Source: an uncultured Porphyromonadaceae bacterium
Lineage (GTDB): Bacteria; Bacteroidota; Bacteroidia; Bacteroidales; Muribaculaceae
Assembly: GCA_947177035.1 (NCBI GenBank)
Contig: CAMWSS010000013.1
Location: forward strand, 1-55,463
Direction of reading: 5' to 3'
DNA: 55,463 nt
This document shows, piece after piece, positions 9,268 to 17,474 of this stretch (position 1 is the first letter of the stretch; each line of letters starts with the position of its first letter). The notes below the pieces were generated by a model. That model had not been told where the DNA came from. It did no database searches and saw only the letters and a list, made by a program, of their open reading frames with translations. The position numbers and the translations under genes are program-made.

Positions 9268-12200
9268 TCAGCGAATAACGACGTCGACGGGAGCGGAAGA
9301 GTAGCAGGATCCGGCGGAGATTGTGCGGACAAAGGCGCGGTAGTGGCCAGCGGCCGCGCGCTTGCCGGCGGCATCGAGCAGATCCCACTCCATCGGGTTG
9401 CCGGCGCCATCGCTGCTGATCACTCTGACCGTGCGTCCGGCAAAATCCTCAATGAAGAGAGTGCTGTTTCCGGCGGTGGCGTCGGTGGTGAAGATTACCC
9501 CGGAATCGGCAACGTCGGCGGTCAGCGAGCATGTGAGCGGCATGACCGACGAGAATTCAACAGAGGCCGAAGCCTGACGCTGCAGGGCGTCGGTCACAAT
9601 GAGAGTCAGCTCATGGCGGCCGTCGGACGGGATTTCCACGTCGAATGAAAGCGAATAGAGGCCGGAAGCAGTGGCAACGAGACCGGAAGCGGCATCGGCG
9701 CAAAGCGCGCCATCGCGCAGCAGGCGCACCGAAGTGCAGAAATTGCCGCCCAAAGACATGCCGGCAGGAGCGCTGATCTGAGCGCAGACTCTGGCGCTGT
9801 TGCCCTGAAGCACCTGATTGGAATCTGGATCACAGCCCTCGATGGTGAGGGAGGTGATCGCAGGCTCGGCAAAGTCACCGGTCACCGGAGTGGCATCATA
9901 GTCCATGGTCATGTCGACGACAGCTCCGCCGGCACGAACCTTTTTGTCAGACGAAAAGGCATAGAGCGTCACCCTGCTTGTCAAGCCTTCGCGTTGGGCG
10001 GGAGGCACATGCCCCTGCACGGTGAAGCGGCCGGACGTGACGGAACCCACCAGCTCGGTGAGCTGCTCCTGATCGAGTTCTATCTCGGTGATGGTCGATG
10101 GCTTGACTCCTGACGACACGTTGGGAGCGCGGTTCACCGCAGTGTAAGGATGATCATAGACAGCGATTTTCACAGTGCCGTTAAAACCGGTATCGACCGA
10201 TCCGTCGGCCTTGGTGACTGAGCCTTCAAAGGTGTTGATTCCGCCGGGCACGATCGTGTGTCCGCCACCATTGACGGCACTGACGCTGATCTGCCTGCTG
10301 AGTCCATAATATGGCAACAGCGGATCGCCGAAATAGTTATAGGCAAGCACATTGCACATTCGCGCTTTGTCATGGCCGGCAATCTGTCCGTTGAACGAAG
10401 CCACAAATGCAGAACCGAGCGCATCGCCGTCGGCCATCGAGAAATATGATTTGGCAAATTCTTCTCCGAAATCCGCATTCAGCGTCTGATACACCTCACG
10501 GCCGGCAGCCACCAGTCCGATCACGCCGCCCGACGAACTGAGAAGCATGGCCGTGCTCAGCGAATTCAGATCGACATCAAACGCCGCGACATCGCATGAT
10601 CCTAACATCGCCAGCGGAAACGAATGGCTATAATTTGTCTTGTTGACATCGGTGAGATTCCAGACTCCGGTCAGGCCAACCGAGTTGCCGTGACCGAAAT
10701 ATGTCATAAATCCGACACCGCGACGCAAAGTCGATGCAACCAGAGCTGAGATTGCTCGAGTGTCAGTGGTCCCTGTGCCGAACATATTGTGGGCGGCGCG
10801 ATGAACGGTCAGCGCCGGCCCATAGGCGGCAGCTCCGATTGCGGCCATACGCTCGGCATCGGCCATGTGCATCTCTTCTGTCCGTCGGGCAAAACCAGAC
10901 ATGAAAAGGGCATTGTTTGGCGCAGCTACCAGAGGCGGATTTTCCAGATACTGCCTCACCTTGGCATTATAATCGTCGGCCTGCGACAGCGAGGTCACGG
11001 GAATGCGTCCGACCATGACGGACAATGGCGATGCAAGCACACGGAAAAACGGGGAATTAAACCTGGTGTCAGGCACGAAATCATCCAGACGTCCAAAATA
11101 AGTGTCGGTGGCGAAGCTGCGTGTCATGTCGTAATTCCCATATCGGTCATGAGAGTTTGACGACATCGACGTGCCGTCGCCCGCATCTTCGTTTTCAGCC
11201 GTAATCACAAAAATTCCATCAGGTGAAAGTTGCGATGCCTGATAGATGGTGCCTGCACCATATATTATCAGGCCGCGCAGACGGCCGCGTCCGGAATCAG
11301 CCAGATGCCGTAGAAAACGGCGCACCGCCATGACATGGGGCGTGCCCGAGGAAAATTCGTTGAACACATCCTGCTGGTCCACCACAGCCACGTCAAGGCC
11401 CTGACAGCGGCCATGCAAGCCAGCCAGGACAGCGGCCTTATCGGCAAAACATGCATTGGTGAGAATCACAGCATCAGGACACGCCATGGCCGCAAGATTC
11501 CGACCCGCCACCGGATCCGGACTGATCTGCGGCTCACGCTGCTCGGCGGCAGGATCAAACGCCACGAGATGGACCGCGTCGGCAGCATCAGGTATGGAGA
11601 ACGTGCCGTCGGCCGAGAGCCTGTATGACTCCACCCTGTGCAGATCGGCCACATTCCACACCATGGTGCCTGACGTGACTCCGGTCAGCGCCACGCTCTC
11701 GCCGGCTTCGACTCCATATAGAATCATGTCGAGCGCCGGAACGCGGCTCATGTCGTTACGTCTGTCATAAGAAACGACCAAATAATCGACTGCGGCAAAC
11801 GTGAAATCAGCCCCCTTTGACGGTGACGACGGAATGGCCCTGAAGCGGCAGGAAACGCTGCCTGCGGAGCCAGCCTCACGCATGGAAGCCACGACAACGT
11901 TGCGACACGGCCTCAGGCGCTCATAGATCGACTGCACTCTGATTGCCGAAGTGAAACAATCGTCGGCCGCAGCTTCAAAATCGCCGTCGGGAAATTCAAG
12001 AGTCAGATAATTATTCTGGCTCGATTTCAGATTGCGCACGGCAGCGGCAACCTGAAACGAAATTCTGTCGGATGCCTGATCGACAATATCAACCCTATAA
12101 TCAGGCGATTTGCCATCTTTCAGTTCATGTCCGACAAAAAAGGTGCCGCCACCGGCCGGCGCGGCAATTTCATCTTCCATAAACGTCACACTCACATGGC

Positions 12201-12690
12201 TCGTGCGCGAAACGCCGCCAGAAGCCTGAGAAACCGATGCCGCCGGCACCACCGCAGCTCCGGCGCCTGCTGCCGGCACTGCATCGCTGAGAAAATAACA
12301 GCCTGTCGCCGACGCCGGATTTCGTTCACGCTCCACCGCCCAGAACAGATTGTCGGCCGATGGCTGAGCATATGAGAATTTCACCCCGGCCTCGGCATAG
12401 AAAAGCAGTTTTCCCGACGCATGGACTGAGGCAAGCTCCGGCAATCCGGCCGGAGCGGAATCAATGTCATGGTCTGCCAGCTCAGAAGCCGGATAGCCAT
12501 AGACGCGCACACGCTCAGGATCACTGAATCCAAGATCGCGCAGGCGGCTGTGTGTCACCTGATACAGACCCATGGAATCGACCGAAATCTTCACCCATCG
12601 GCCTTCAGACAGCGGCGAAGACACAGCAGCGGCGTCACACAGGGTAAAACACAAGCATATAAAAGAGGTTAGCAGGCTGATATATTTCAC
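9268..12690 (-). CDS. porU: Type IX secretion system sortase PorU (C25/gingipain-family)
   Basis: 1140 residues, GTG start at 12690 directly before a hydrophobic signal peptide (cleavage about residue 20-22). The N-terminal part is beta-rich. A gingipain-like C25 caspase-fold domain covers about 400-790, with catalytic histidine in YFGHGN (H667) and cysteine in LGSCDVA (C699). The C-terminal third is Ig-like and ends in a sorting-type tail (FAGRTVRV...). PorU is the cell-surface sortase that removes T9SS C-terminal sorting domains and attaches cargo to A-LPS in Porphyromonas; the length and layout agree with it. Preceded by only 8 bp after the FAH-like gene. At least seven T9SS cargo genes lie in this window. 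Confidence 0.92.
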   Translation of the reverse strand: MKYISLLTSFICLCFTLCDAAAVSSPLSEGRWVKISVDSMGLYQVTHSRLRDLGFSDPERVRVYGYPASELADHDIDSAPAGLPELASVHASGKLLFYAEAGVKFSYAQPSADNLFWAVERERNPASATGCYFLSDAVPAAGAGAAVVPAASVSQASGGVSRTSHVSVTFMEDEIAAPAGGGTFFVGHELKDGKSPDYRVDIVDQASDRISFQVAAAVRNLKSSQNNYLTLEFPDGDFEAAADDCFTSAIRVQSIYERLRPCRNVVVASMREAGSAGSVSCRFRAIPSSPSKGADFTFAAVDYLVVSYDRRNDMSRVPALDMILYGVEAGESVALTGVTSGTMVWNVADLHRVESYRLSADGTFSIPDAADAVHLVAFDPAAEQREPQISPDPVAGRNLAAMACPDAVILTNACFADKAAVLAGLHGRCQGLDVAVVDQQDVFNEFSSGTPHVMAVRRFLRHLADSGRGRLRGLIIYGAGTIYQASQLSPDGIFVITAENEDAGDGTSMSSNSHDRYGNYDMTRSFATDTYFGRLDDFVPDTRFNSPFFRVLASPLSVMVGRIPVTSLSQADDYNAKVRQYLENPPLVAAPNNALFMSGFARRTEEMHMADAERMAAIGAAAYGPALTVHRAAHNMFGTGTTDTRAISALVASTLRRGVGFMTYFGHGNSVGLTGVWNLTDVNKTNYSHSFPLAMLGSCDVAAFDVDLNSLSTAMLLSSSGGVIGLVAAGREVYQTLNADFGEEFAKSYFSMADGDALGSAFVASFNGQIAGHDKARMCNVLAYNYFGDPLLPYYGLSRQISVSAVNGGGHTIVPGGINTFEGSVTKADGSVDTGFNGTVKIAVYDHPYTAVNRAPNVSSGVKPSTITEIELDQEQLTELVGSVTSGRFTVQGHVPPAQREGLTSRVTLYAFSSDKKVRAGGAVVDMTMDYDATPVTGDFAEPAITSLTIEGCDPDSNQVLQGNSARVCAQISAPAGMSLGGNFCTSVRLLRDGALCADAASGLVATASGLYSLSFDVEIPSDGRHELTLIVTDALQRQASASVEFSSVMPLTCSLTADVADSGVIFTTDATAGNSTLFIEDFAGRTVRVISSDGAGNPMEWDLLDAAGKRAAAGHYRAFVRTISAGSCYSSAPVDVVIR

Positions 12691-12698
12691 AACGAAAA

Positions 12699-13208
12699 CT
12701 ATTTGATATTGAACGAGAGGACCGGAGTGCCGTTCAACAGAGATTCCACCCGATTGTCGGTCAAAGCGTCGCGCCAGACGACATCAGGAAGATCAACGGC
12801 CAGCAGATCGCCGGTTTTCAACGTCACACACCGGCTCACGAGCGCGGCCAGCGCCTCAAAGCCGAATTTCTGAAAATCGATAGGCTCGGCACCGTCAACA
12901 CTGACCGACTCCGTTATCTCCGTCCATGATCCACACACTGCGGCACCATCCATGCAGCCGAGCAGCACCGGCGCCTCAGGAGCGTCACACTCCGGCACAA
13001 ACAGCAGAGTCATCGAGTCGAAATAACGGCGCGCAAACTTCGGCGCTATACATTTTCCCAACCGGCCTATACGAACGGCAACCATCACCTTCCAGCGCCA
13101 GGCGGCACCGAAATCAGGCACAAACCACGGTTGTCCGTTACGGCCGATCGCCGAGTCGGCCACCATGCGGAAGCCGGCCGGATTGCAGTCACAGATCAGA
13201 GCTTTCAC
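12699..13208 (-). CDS. Short fumarylacetoacetate hydrolase-fold protein, probably degenerate
   Basis: 169 residues. The stretch WKVMVAVRIGRLGKCIAPKF followed by ARRYFDSMTLLF aligns by eye with the FAH-family segment 'yE.ELvv.IgrlGk.I...fA.rYyd..t.giD'. Compared with usual Bacteroidetes members (about 200 residues), the expected metal-binding glutamates are absent: the E-x-E site reads W-K-V, and a following 'GID.TARDLQ' is missing. So enzymatic activity is doubtful. Its start overlaps the end of rex by 4 bp, and porU starts 8 bp after its stop, so it sits inside an operon. It may be a binding or structural relic of the family. Confidence 0.6.
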   Translation of the reverse strand: MKALICDCNPAGFRMVADSAIGRNGQPWFVPDFGAAWRWKVMVAVRIGRLGKCIAPKFARRYFDSMTLLFVPECDAPEAPVLLGCMDGAAVCGSWTEITESVSVDGAEPIDFQKFGFEALAALVSRCVTLKTGDLLAVDLPDVVWRDALTDNRVESLLNGTPVLSFNIK

Positions 13209-13876
13209 GGGCGGGAGCGACGGAGCTGTTCAAGACGGTTATACATCAGCGCCAGATCGGAATAAATCGACGTGTTCTGCATCACGACTCCGAAACGCGG
13301 ACGCAAACGGTGGGGAGTGAAATTCCACAACGCCTTTATGCCGGCCGCCACCGACGCATCGGCCACAGCTTCGGCAAACTCATGAGGCACAGTGATGATG
13401 GCGATCTCCACCCCCAGCGACGAAGATATTTCGTCGAGACGGTCGATATGATAGACCGGTACCCGGCCTTTGTTTCCGATCTTAGCTACATCAGTGTCAA
13501 ATCCGGCCACAATGTCAAGTCCATAATTTCCAAGTCCCGAATCCTGGATCAACGCACCGCCGAGCGAACCGACACCGACCACCACGGCAGGATGCGGTTT
13601 CTGAAAGCCGAGAAAGTCTCGCAATATGCTCTCGAGTTCGTCGACGGCATAACCGATGCGGGTCTTGCCTCTGATGTCAAGAAAAGACAGATCCTTGGCG
13701 ATCTGCGACGAATCGACATTCAGACACCTTGAAATCTGAGTCGACGAGACCCGCTCCACACCCAGATTCTTGAGCTGACTCACATAAGCCAGATACCATG
13801 GCAGACGCTGAAGCGTAGGTTCAGGCAAAAGCGCTGATCCCACCAGCGGAGCTACTGATTTTATATCGTTGTTCAT
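13205..13876 (-). CDS. rex: Redox-sensing transcriptional repressor Rex
   Basis: 223 residues. An N-terminal winged helix (LPEPTLQRLPWYLAYVSQL, SSTQISRCLNVDSSQIAKDL) is followed by a Rossmann domain with the NAD(H) motif VVVGVGSLGGALIQ (about 98-111) and a C-terminal swapped helix. Rex binds DNA when NAD+/NADH is high and releases it when NADH rises; it normally controls fermentation and respiration genes. ATG at 13876 with a TAACTTTG box 23 bp upstream. First gene of the leftward run toward porU. Confidence 0.95.
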   Translation of the reverse strand: MNNDIKSVAPLVGSALLPEPTLQRLPWYLAYVSQLKNLGVERVSSTQISRCLNVDSSQIAKDLSFLDIRGKTRIGYAVDELESILRDFLGFQKPHPAVVVGVGSLGGALIQDSGLGNYGLDIVAGFDTDVAKIGNKGRVPVYHIDRLDEISSSLGVEIAIITVPHEFAEAVADASVAAGIKALWNFTPHRLRPRFGVVMQNTSIYSDLALMYNRLEQLRRSRP

Positions 13877-13898
13877 CAGATTTTCTAATTTACGACCA

Positions 13899-13906
13899 CA
13901 AAGTTA
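13899..13906 (-). promoter_or_regulatory. -7 box of the rex promoter
   Basis: Minus-strand TAACTTTG fits TAnnTTTG. No good -33 TTTG is visible at 19-20 bp. The site diverges from the tRNA-Leu promoter. Confidence 0.55.
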
Positions 13907-13969
13907 ATAATTATCCGCCACATATAGAAATTTTCCCCGGCCCCGGCCACCCCTCTCCGAAAAGTTTTT

Positions 13970-14000
13970 TTTGCACATCCGCGGATTTTACGTAACTTTG
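13970..14000 (+). promoter_or_regulatory. Promoter of tRNA-Leu (and possibly prs)
   Basis: TTTG at 13970-13973, 19 bp spacing, TAACTTTG at 13993-14000: a full match to the Bacteroidetes consensus. The tRNA begins 15 bp after the -7 box. No other promoter is evident before prs, so the two may be co-transcribed. Confidence 0.8.
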
Positions 14001-14015
14001 CAGCGCTGAAACAAT

Positions 14016-14097
14016 GCGCGCGTGGCGAAATTGGTAGACGCGATAGACTTAGGATCTATTACCTTACGGTGTGGGGGTTCGAGTCCCCCCGGGCGCA
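14016..14097 (+). tRNA. tRNA-Leu (UAG)
   Basis: 82 nt, class II tRNA with D-arm GCGAAATTGGTAGACGC, anticodon loop CTTAGGA (anticodon TAG, reads CTA and other CTN), a short variable arm, and T-arm GGGGG-TTCGAGT-CCCCC. The 3' CCA is not encoded. The acceptor stem GCGCGCG / CGGGCGC pairs except for a G-G mismatch at pair 5:68 (14020 with 14092). Confidence 0.93.
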
Positions 14098-14140
14098 CAA
14101 ATCTCATCATTCATATCCCACCAATCACCATTCATTTTAT

Positions 14141-15085
14141 ATGAATAGCCAATTACCCCCTTTCAAGGTGTTTTCAGGCACCAAATCCCGTTACATGGCC
14201 GAAGAAATCTGCAAGGATCTCGGTGTGCCTCTGGGCCAGATGAACATCCAGCATTTTGCCGACGGTGAATTTGAAGTGTCGTTTGAGGAATCGATCCGCG
14301 GCTGCGAAGTCTACCTGGTTCAGTCCACATTCCCCAATACCGACAACCTGATGGAACTGCTGCTGATGATCGACGCCGCAAAGCGTGCTTCAGCCCGTCA
14401 GGTGGTGGCCGTGATACCCTATTTCGGATGGGCCAGACAGGACCGCAAAGACAAGCCGAGAGTCAGCATCGCCGCCAAGCTTGTCGCCGACCTGCTCAGC
14501 GCAGCCGGAGTCACCCGCGTGATCTGCATGGATCTTCACGCCGACCAGATCCAGGGCTTCTTCAACGTGCCGGTGGATCACCTTTACGCATCGTCGGTGT
14601 TCATCCCCTACATCGAATCTCTTCACCTTGAAGATCTGGTGATTGCCTCGCCCGACGTCGGCGGCGCAAAAAGAGCCAACAGCTATGCGAAATACTTCAA
14701 CGTGCCGCTGATCCTCTGCCACAAACAGCGCGCAAAGGCAAACGTGGTCGAGACTATGACAGTGATCGGCGACGTCAAAGACAAAAACGTCATCATCATC
14801 GACGACATGGTCGACACCGCCGGCACAATGACCAAGGCTGCCGACCTGATGATGGAAAACGGCGCCAAGAGCGTGCGTGCACTCTGCTCACACGCCATCA
14901 TGAGCGACCCGGCATCTGAACGCATCGACAACTGCGGCCTGACCGAAATGATTTTCACCAACTCGATTCCCTTCCACAAAGAGTGCAAGAAAGCCACAAT
15001 CCTGACCGTGGCCCATCTCTTTGCCGACACGATCCGCCGAGTGCATGAAAATCAGTCGATTTCCTCGCAATACCTGATCAAATAA
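14141..15085 (+). CDS. prs: Ribose-phosphate pyrophosphokinase
   Basis: 314 residues, starting at the ATG at 14141 (MNSQLPPFKVFSGTKSRYMA); the longer open frame would run through the tRNA. It makes PRPP from ribose-5-phosphate and ATP for purine, pyrimidine, His, Trp and NAD synthesis. Motifs: FADGEFEVSF, the ATP-loop region YFGWARQDRKDKPR, the metal/PP site DLHADQIQGFF, and the PRPP-binding loop VIIIDDMVDTAGTM. The length is typical of class I enzymes. It lies 43 bp after tRNA-Leu; a methyltransferase gene follows at 13 bp. Confidence 0.97.
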   Translation: MNSQLPPFKVFSGTKSRYMAEEICKDLGVPLGQMNIQHFADGEFEVSFEESIRGCEVYLVQSTFPNTDNLMELLLMIDAAKRASARQVVAVIPYFGWARQDRKDKPRVSIAAKLVADLLSAAGVTRVICMDLHADQIQGFFNVPVDHLYASSVFIPYIESLHLEDLVIASPDVGGAKRANSYAKYFNVPLILCHKQRAKANVVETMTVIGDVKDKNVIIIDDMVDTAGTMTKAADLMMENGAKSVRALCSHAIMSDPASERIDNCGLTEMIFTNSIPFHKECKKATILTVAHLFADTIRRVHENQSISSQYLIK

Positions 15086-15098
15086 AACCGGTTCGCGT

Positions 15099-16241
15099 TT
15101 GAAACAAAAACGTGGAACAAACGCCAACGATGCCGCCGCACGCCGACTGCGCTGTGCGGCCGACCCGGAGGCAATGGACAAAATACTGCAAGACGAATGT
15201 CGCCGCCGGGCTTCACGCAAGCTCGCGGCGACTTTGCTTTGTCAGGAATTCCGATTCCCGACAGCTCTCAGCGCCGAACAATGCACGTCGGACGACGTGG
15301 CAATCATCCACGCCGGAATGATATCCCAGGGCGACAGAATGGTAGACCTGACCTGCGGGCTCGGCATCGATTCATTTCATTGCGCCGGAAAAGCGACGTC
15401 GGTGACCGCGATAGAACTTGACCCGACCGTGGCGGCAGCGATCGAAACAAACGCCCGCGCTCTCGGGCTGGACAACGTGGAGGGAATCTGCGCCGACTGC
15501 GCCGACTGGCTTCGCGACAATCCCGACCGACACTTCGACGTGGCGTTCATAGACCCGGCCAGACGTGGCGACAACGGACGCCGCCTGTTCGGACTGCATG
15601 ACTGCAAACCGGATGTCATCGAACTGATGCCGCTGATCAGCCGCAGCGCCGACCGCCTGATCGTCAAGGCTTCGCCGATGCTCGACATGACGGTGTTGCT
15701 GCGCGACGAAGGGCTGAGACCCCACAGCATACTGATCATCGGCACCCGATCCGAATGCAAGGAACTGGTGCTTGACTTTGATTTCAAGTCGCCCGCGCCA
15801 GACGAACCGCTGGTGCGCGTAATCACCGTCGGCAAAGGCGAATTCAGCTTCCGCCCGTCAGACCCGGCGCCGATGCGGCTCGCCGATCCGGCGGTGGGCT
15901 GCATTGTCGGCGAACCATGGCCGGCCGTGATGAAGAGCGGGGCCTACAACCGCCTGCCTGGAGCGAGAATCCATCCGTCGACCCACCTGTATGTGCTCTC
16001 GGCCGACGAAGCCGCCATTTTTCCCGGCGAGACATATCGGCTCGAAGAGATCACGGCATTCAGTTCATCCATTATCAAACAAATCGGACGACGCGGAGTG
16101 GATGCGTCGGTTGCGACGCGCAACTTCCCGATCTCGGCCGACGAGCTCCGACGCCGCCTCCGCGCCCGCGAATCGTCAGAACGGCGTCTTGTCGGAGTCA
16201 CGGCATCGTCAGGAAAACTGCTGCTCACTCTGACCAGATGA
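15099..16241 (+). CDS. SAM-dependent methyltransferase with THUMP-like domain
   Basis: 380 residues if translation begins at the TTG at 15099. The first ATG in frame (15174) would remove an N-terminal helix that the Bacteroidetes homologues appear to keep, so TTG is favoured but not certain. Class I methyltransferase motif I is VDLTCGLGIDSFHCA (about 83-97), with acidic motif II AIELD, and FIDPARRGDNGRR at motif IV. The C-terminal part carries the THUMP-like fold seen in this family (ATRNFPISADELRRRL). The likely substrate is an RNA, but it is not known. The end overlaps the convergent gene at 16225 by 17 bp. Confidence 0.8.
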   Translation: MKQKRGTNANDAAARRLRCAADPEAMDKILQDECRRRASRKLAATLLCQEFRFPTALSAEQCTSDDVAIIHAGMISQGDRMVDLTCGLGIDSFHCAGKATSVTAIELDPTVAAAIETNARALGLDNVEGICADCADWLRDNPDRHFDVAFIDPARRGDNGRRLFGLHDCKPDVIELMPLISRSADRLIVKASPMLDMTVLLRDEGLRPHSILIIGTRSECKELVLDFDFKSPAPDEPLVRVITVGKGEFSFRPSDPAPMRLADPAVGCIVGEPWPAVMKSGAYNRLPGARIHPSTHLYVLSADEAAIFPGETYRLEEITAFSSSIIKQIGRRGVDASVATRNFPISADELRRRLRARESSERRLVGVTASSGKLLLTLTR

Positions 16242-16722
16242 CAAAGACCCGCTCCACGGTGGAGCTCACGACATAAGGAGTGGCCTGCACCCGCTTCGGA
16301 GCCGGCGACAGATAATAATAAAAGGTGTGCTGTCGGTCCCACGACGGGACAGAAAGGCGGCGGGTCTGTCCGGATGGAATGTCACAGCGCACCACACGGG
16401 TCTGCCGGTGAAGTTGTCGTCCCGACATATCCGAATAGTCAAACGTCAGCTCAAGAGCCACCACCGAACAGGTGTCGGCCATTGCGTTAGTGACAAAAAA
16501 CGACTCGACGCCGGCACGCAGAGTCTTGTCATAGCCACTCAGACGTATCAGCGAATCGGCCGGGGCCACGATCGTGTCCACCCTCTCGGCCTCAGATGGC
16601 TGGCTTGGCGCGGAAACCGCCGACGCGACCGGAACGCGGGCCGGCCCGGTGCGCGTGCGCCGCGCTGACGCAGGCAGCATCACGGTGGCGGCAATCAGAA
16701 TCAAAGTCACAAATCGTCTCAT
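16225..16722 (-). CDS. Secreted protein of unknown function
   Basis: 165 residues with a signal peptide (MRRFVTLILIAATVMLPASA, cleavage about 20), then a low-complexity Arg/Pro/Ala/Ser stretch and a compact beta-rich domain (residues about 70-160, e.g. VALELTFDYSDMSGRQLHRQ). No cysteine pair, lipobox or catalytic motif is seen. Not recognised beyond being a Bacteroidales-type exported protein. Its ATG overlaps the stop of the upstream gene by 4 bp, so the two form a small operon; it converges with the methyltransferase. Confidence 0.7.
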   Translation of the reverse strand: MRRFVTLILIAATVMLPASARRTRTGPARVPVASAVSAPSQPSEAERVDTIVAPADSLIRLSGYDKTLRAGVESFFVTNAMADTCSVVALELTFDYSDMSGRQLHRQTRVVRCDIPSGQTRRLSVPSWDRQHTFYYYLSPAPKRVQATPYVVSSTVERVFVIWSE

Positions 16723-17324
16723 AGGTAACGCGGGCCGAAACGGGGTGAAGCCACTGGAGGATAGACGCGTAATGCGCCGTCGAGATTATCGGGGCGGTTT
16801 TCACGCAAACGCACCACGTTGCGATACATATATGGCAGCAGTCTGAACAGATTGATTGTCAGCCGGCTCTTCCGCGGCTTAAAAGTCAGCGCCGCACCGT
16901 CATCGGCCAGATGAAGCGTGAAAGTCCGGGGTATGCCGAGCCGGTTTTCCACAGCGAAATCAGTGTAGATGCGAGCTTCATAGACTCCACGGTCGGCGGT
17001 GGCCACGGCATATCCGATCACCGTGCCCGGACGCATCAGCCTGCCTGGCGCTTTGACCATCACAAGCCGGAAACAGGCCGGCTGCGCCGCCGCTGGCAAT
17101 GTCGGGTCAGCATAACGCTCGAAGGCAAACGTGGCTCCGCCGTCAAGCATCTGCCACAGCCCTTCGACCGGCGTCAGCGGCGCCTGGCTCATGCGGGCCG
17201 TCACGGAATCCGGATCTGCATATCCGGCAACCACAGTCGACATGCCCGGCAATGCCTTCAGATAGTCATTGCCCAACGCAGTCTGCGCCAGCAGAATCGC
17301 AGTGATAATCAGAGTGATTCTCAT
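16719..17324 (-). CDS. Secreted protein of unknown function, Bacteroidales family
   Basis: 201 residues from the ATG at 17324 (MRITLIITAILLAQTALG, a signal peptide). The open frame continues upstream into fabD, but the start is set by the signal peptide and by a promoter immediately before it. The C-terminal part, INLFRLLPYMYR followed by RPDNLDGALRVYPP, is a pattern I associate with a conserved uncharacterised Bacteroidetes exported family; this is from memory, not a search. No active-site motif. First gene of a two-gene operon that diverges from fabD. Confidence 0.75.
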   Translation of the reverse strand: MRITLIITAILLAQTALGNDYLKALPGMSTVVAGYADPDSVTARMSQAPLTPVEGLWQMLDGGATFAFERYADPTLPAAAQPACFRLVMVKAPGRLMRPGTVIGYAVATADRGVYEARIYTDFAVENRLGIPRTFTLHLADDGAALTFKPRKSRLTINLFRLLPYMYRNVVRLRENRPDNLDGALRVYPPVASPRFGPRYL

Positions 17325-17329
17325 GACCG

Positions 17330-17361
17330 CAAAATTACTATTTATTTCCGTCACGGCCAAA
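17330..17361 (-). promoter_or_regulatory. Promoter of the two-gene secreted-protein operon
   Basis: Minus-strand TTTG (17358-17361), 20 bp spacing, and TAATTTTG (17330-17337). The -7 box is only 5 bp from the ATG at 17324, so the transcript would be leaderless or nearly so. Confidence 0.6.
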
Positions 17362-17397
17362 TCACACCAGATTCCATAAGAGCCGGGAAGATAAGAT

Positions 17398-17428
17398 TTT
17401 GAATTACGGAAATTTTTCCGTAAATTTG
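17398..17428 (+). promoter_or_regulatory. Promoter of fabD
   Basis: TTTG 17398-17401, 19 bp, TAAATTTG 17421-17428; full consensus, 46 bp before the fabD ATG. Confidence 0.8.
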
Positions 17429-17474
17429 CAGCCGTAAAAATCAACACATTTTTTATTCCAACAACCAAAAAACG

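Noticed and set aside
14069-14140. Upstream extension of prs into tRNA-Leu
   Set aside because: The extension translates tRNA sequence; the family begins at the ATG at 14141.
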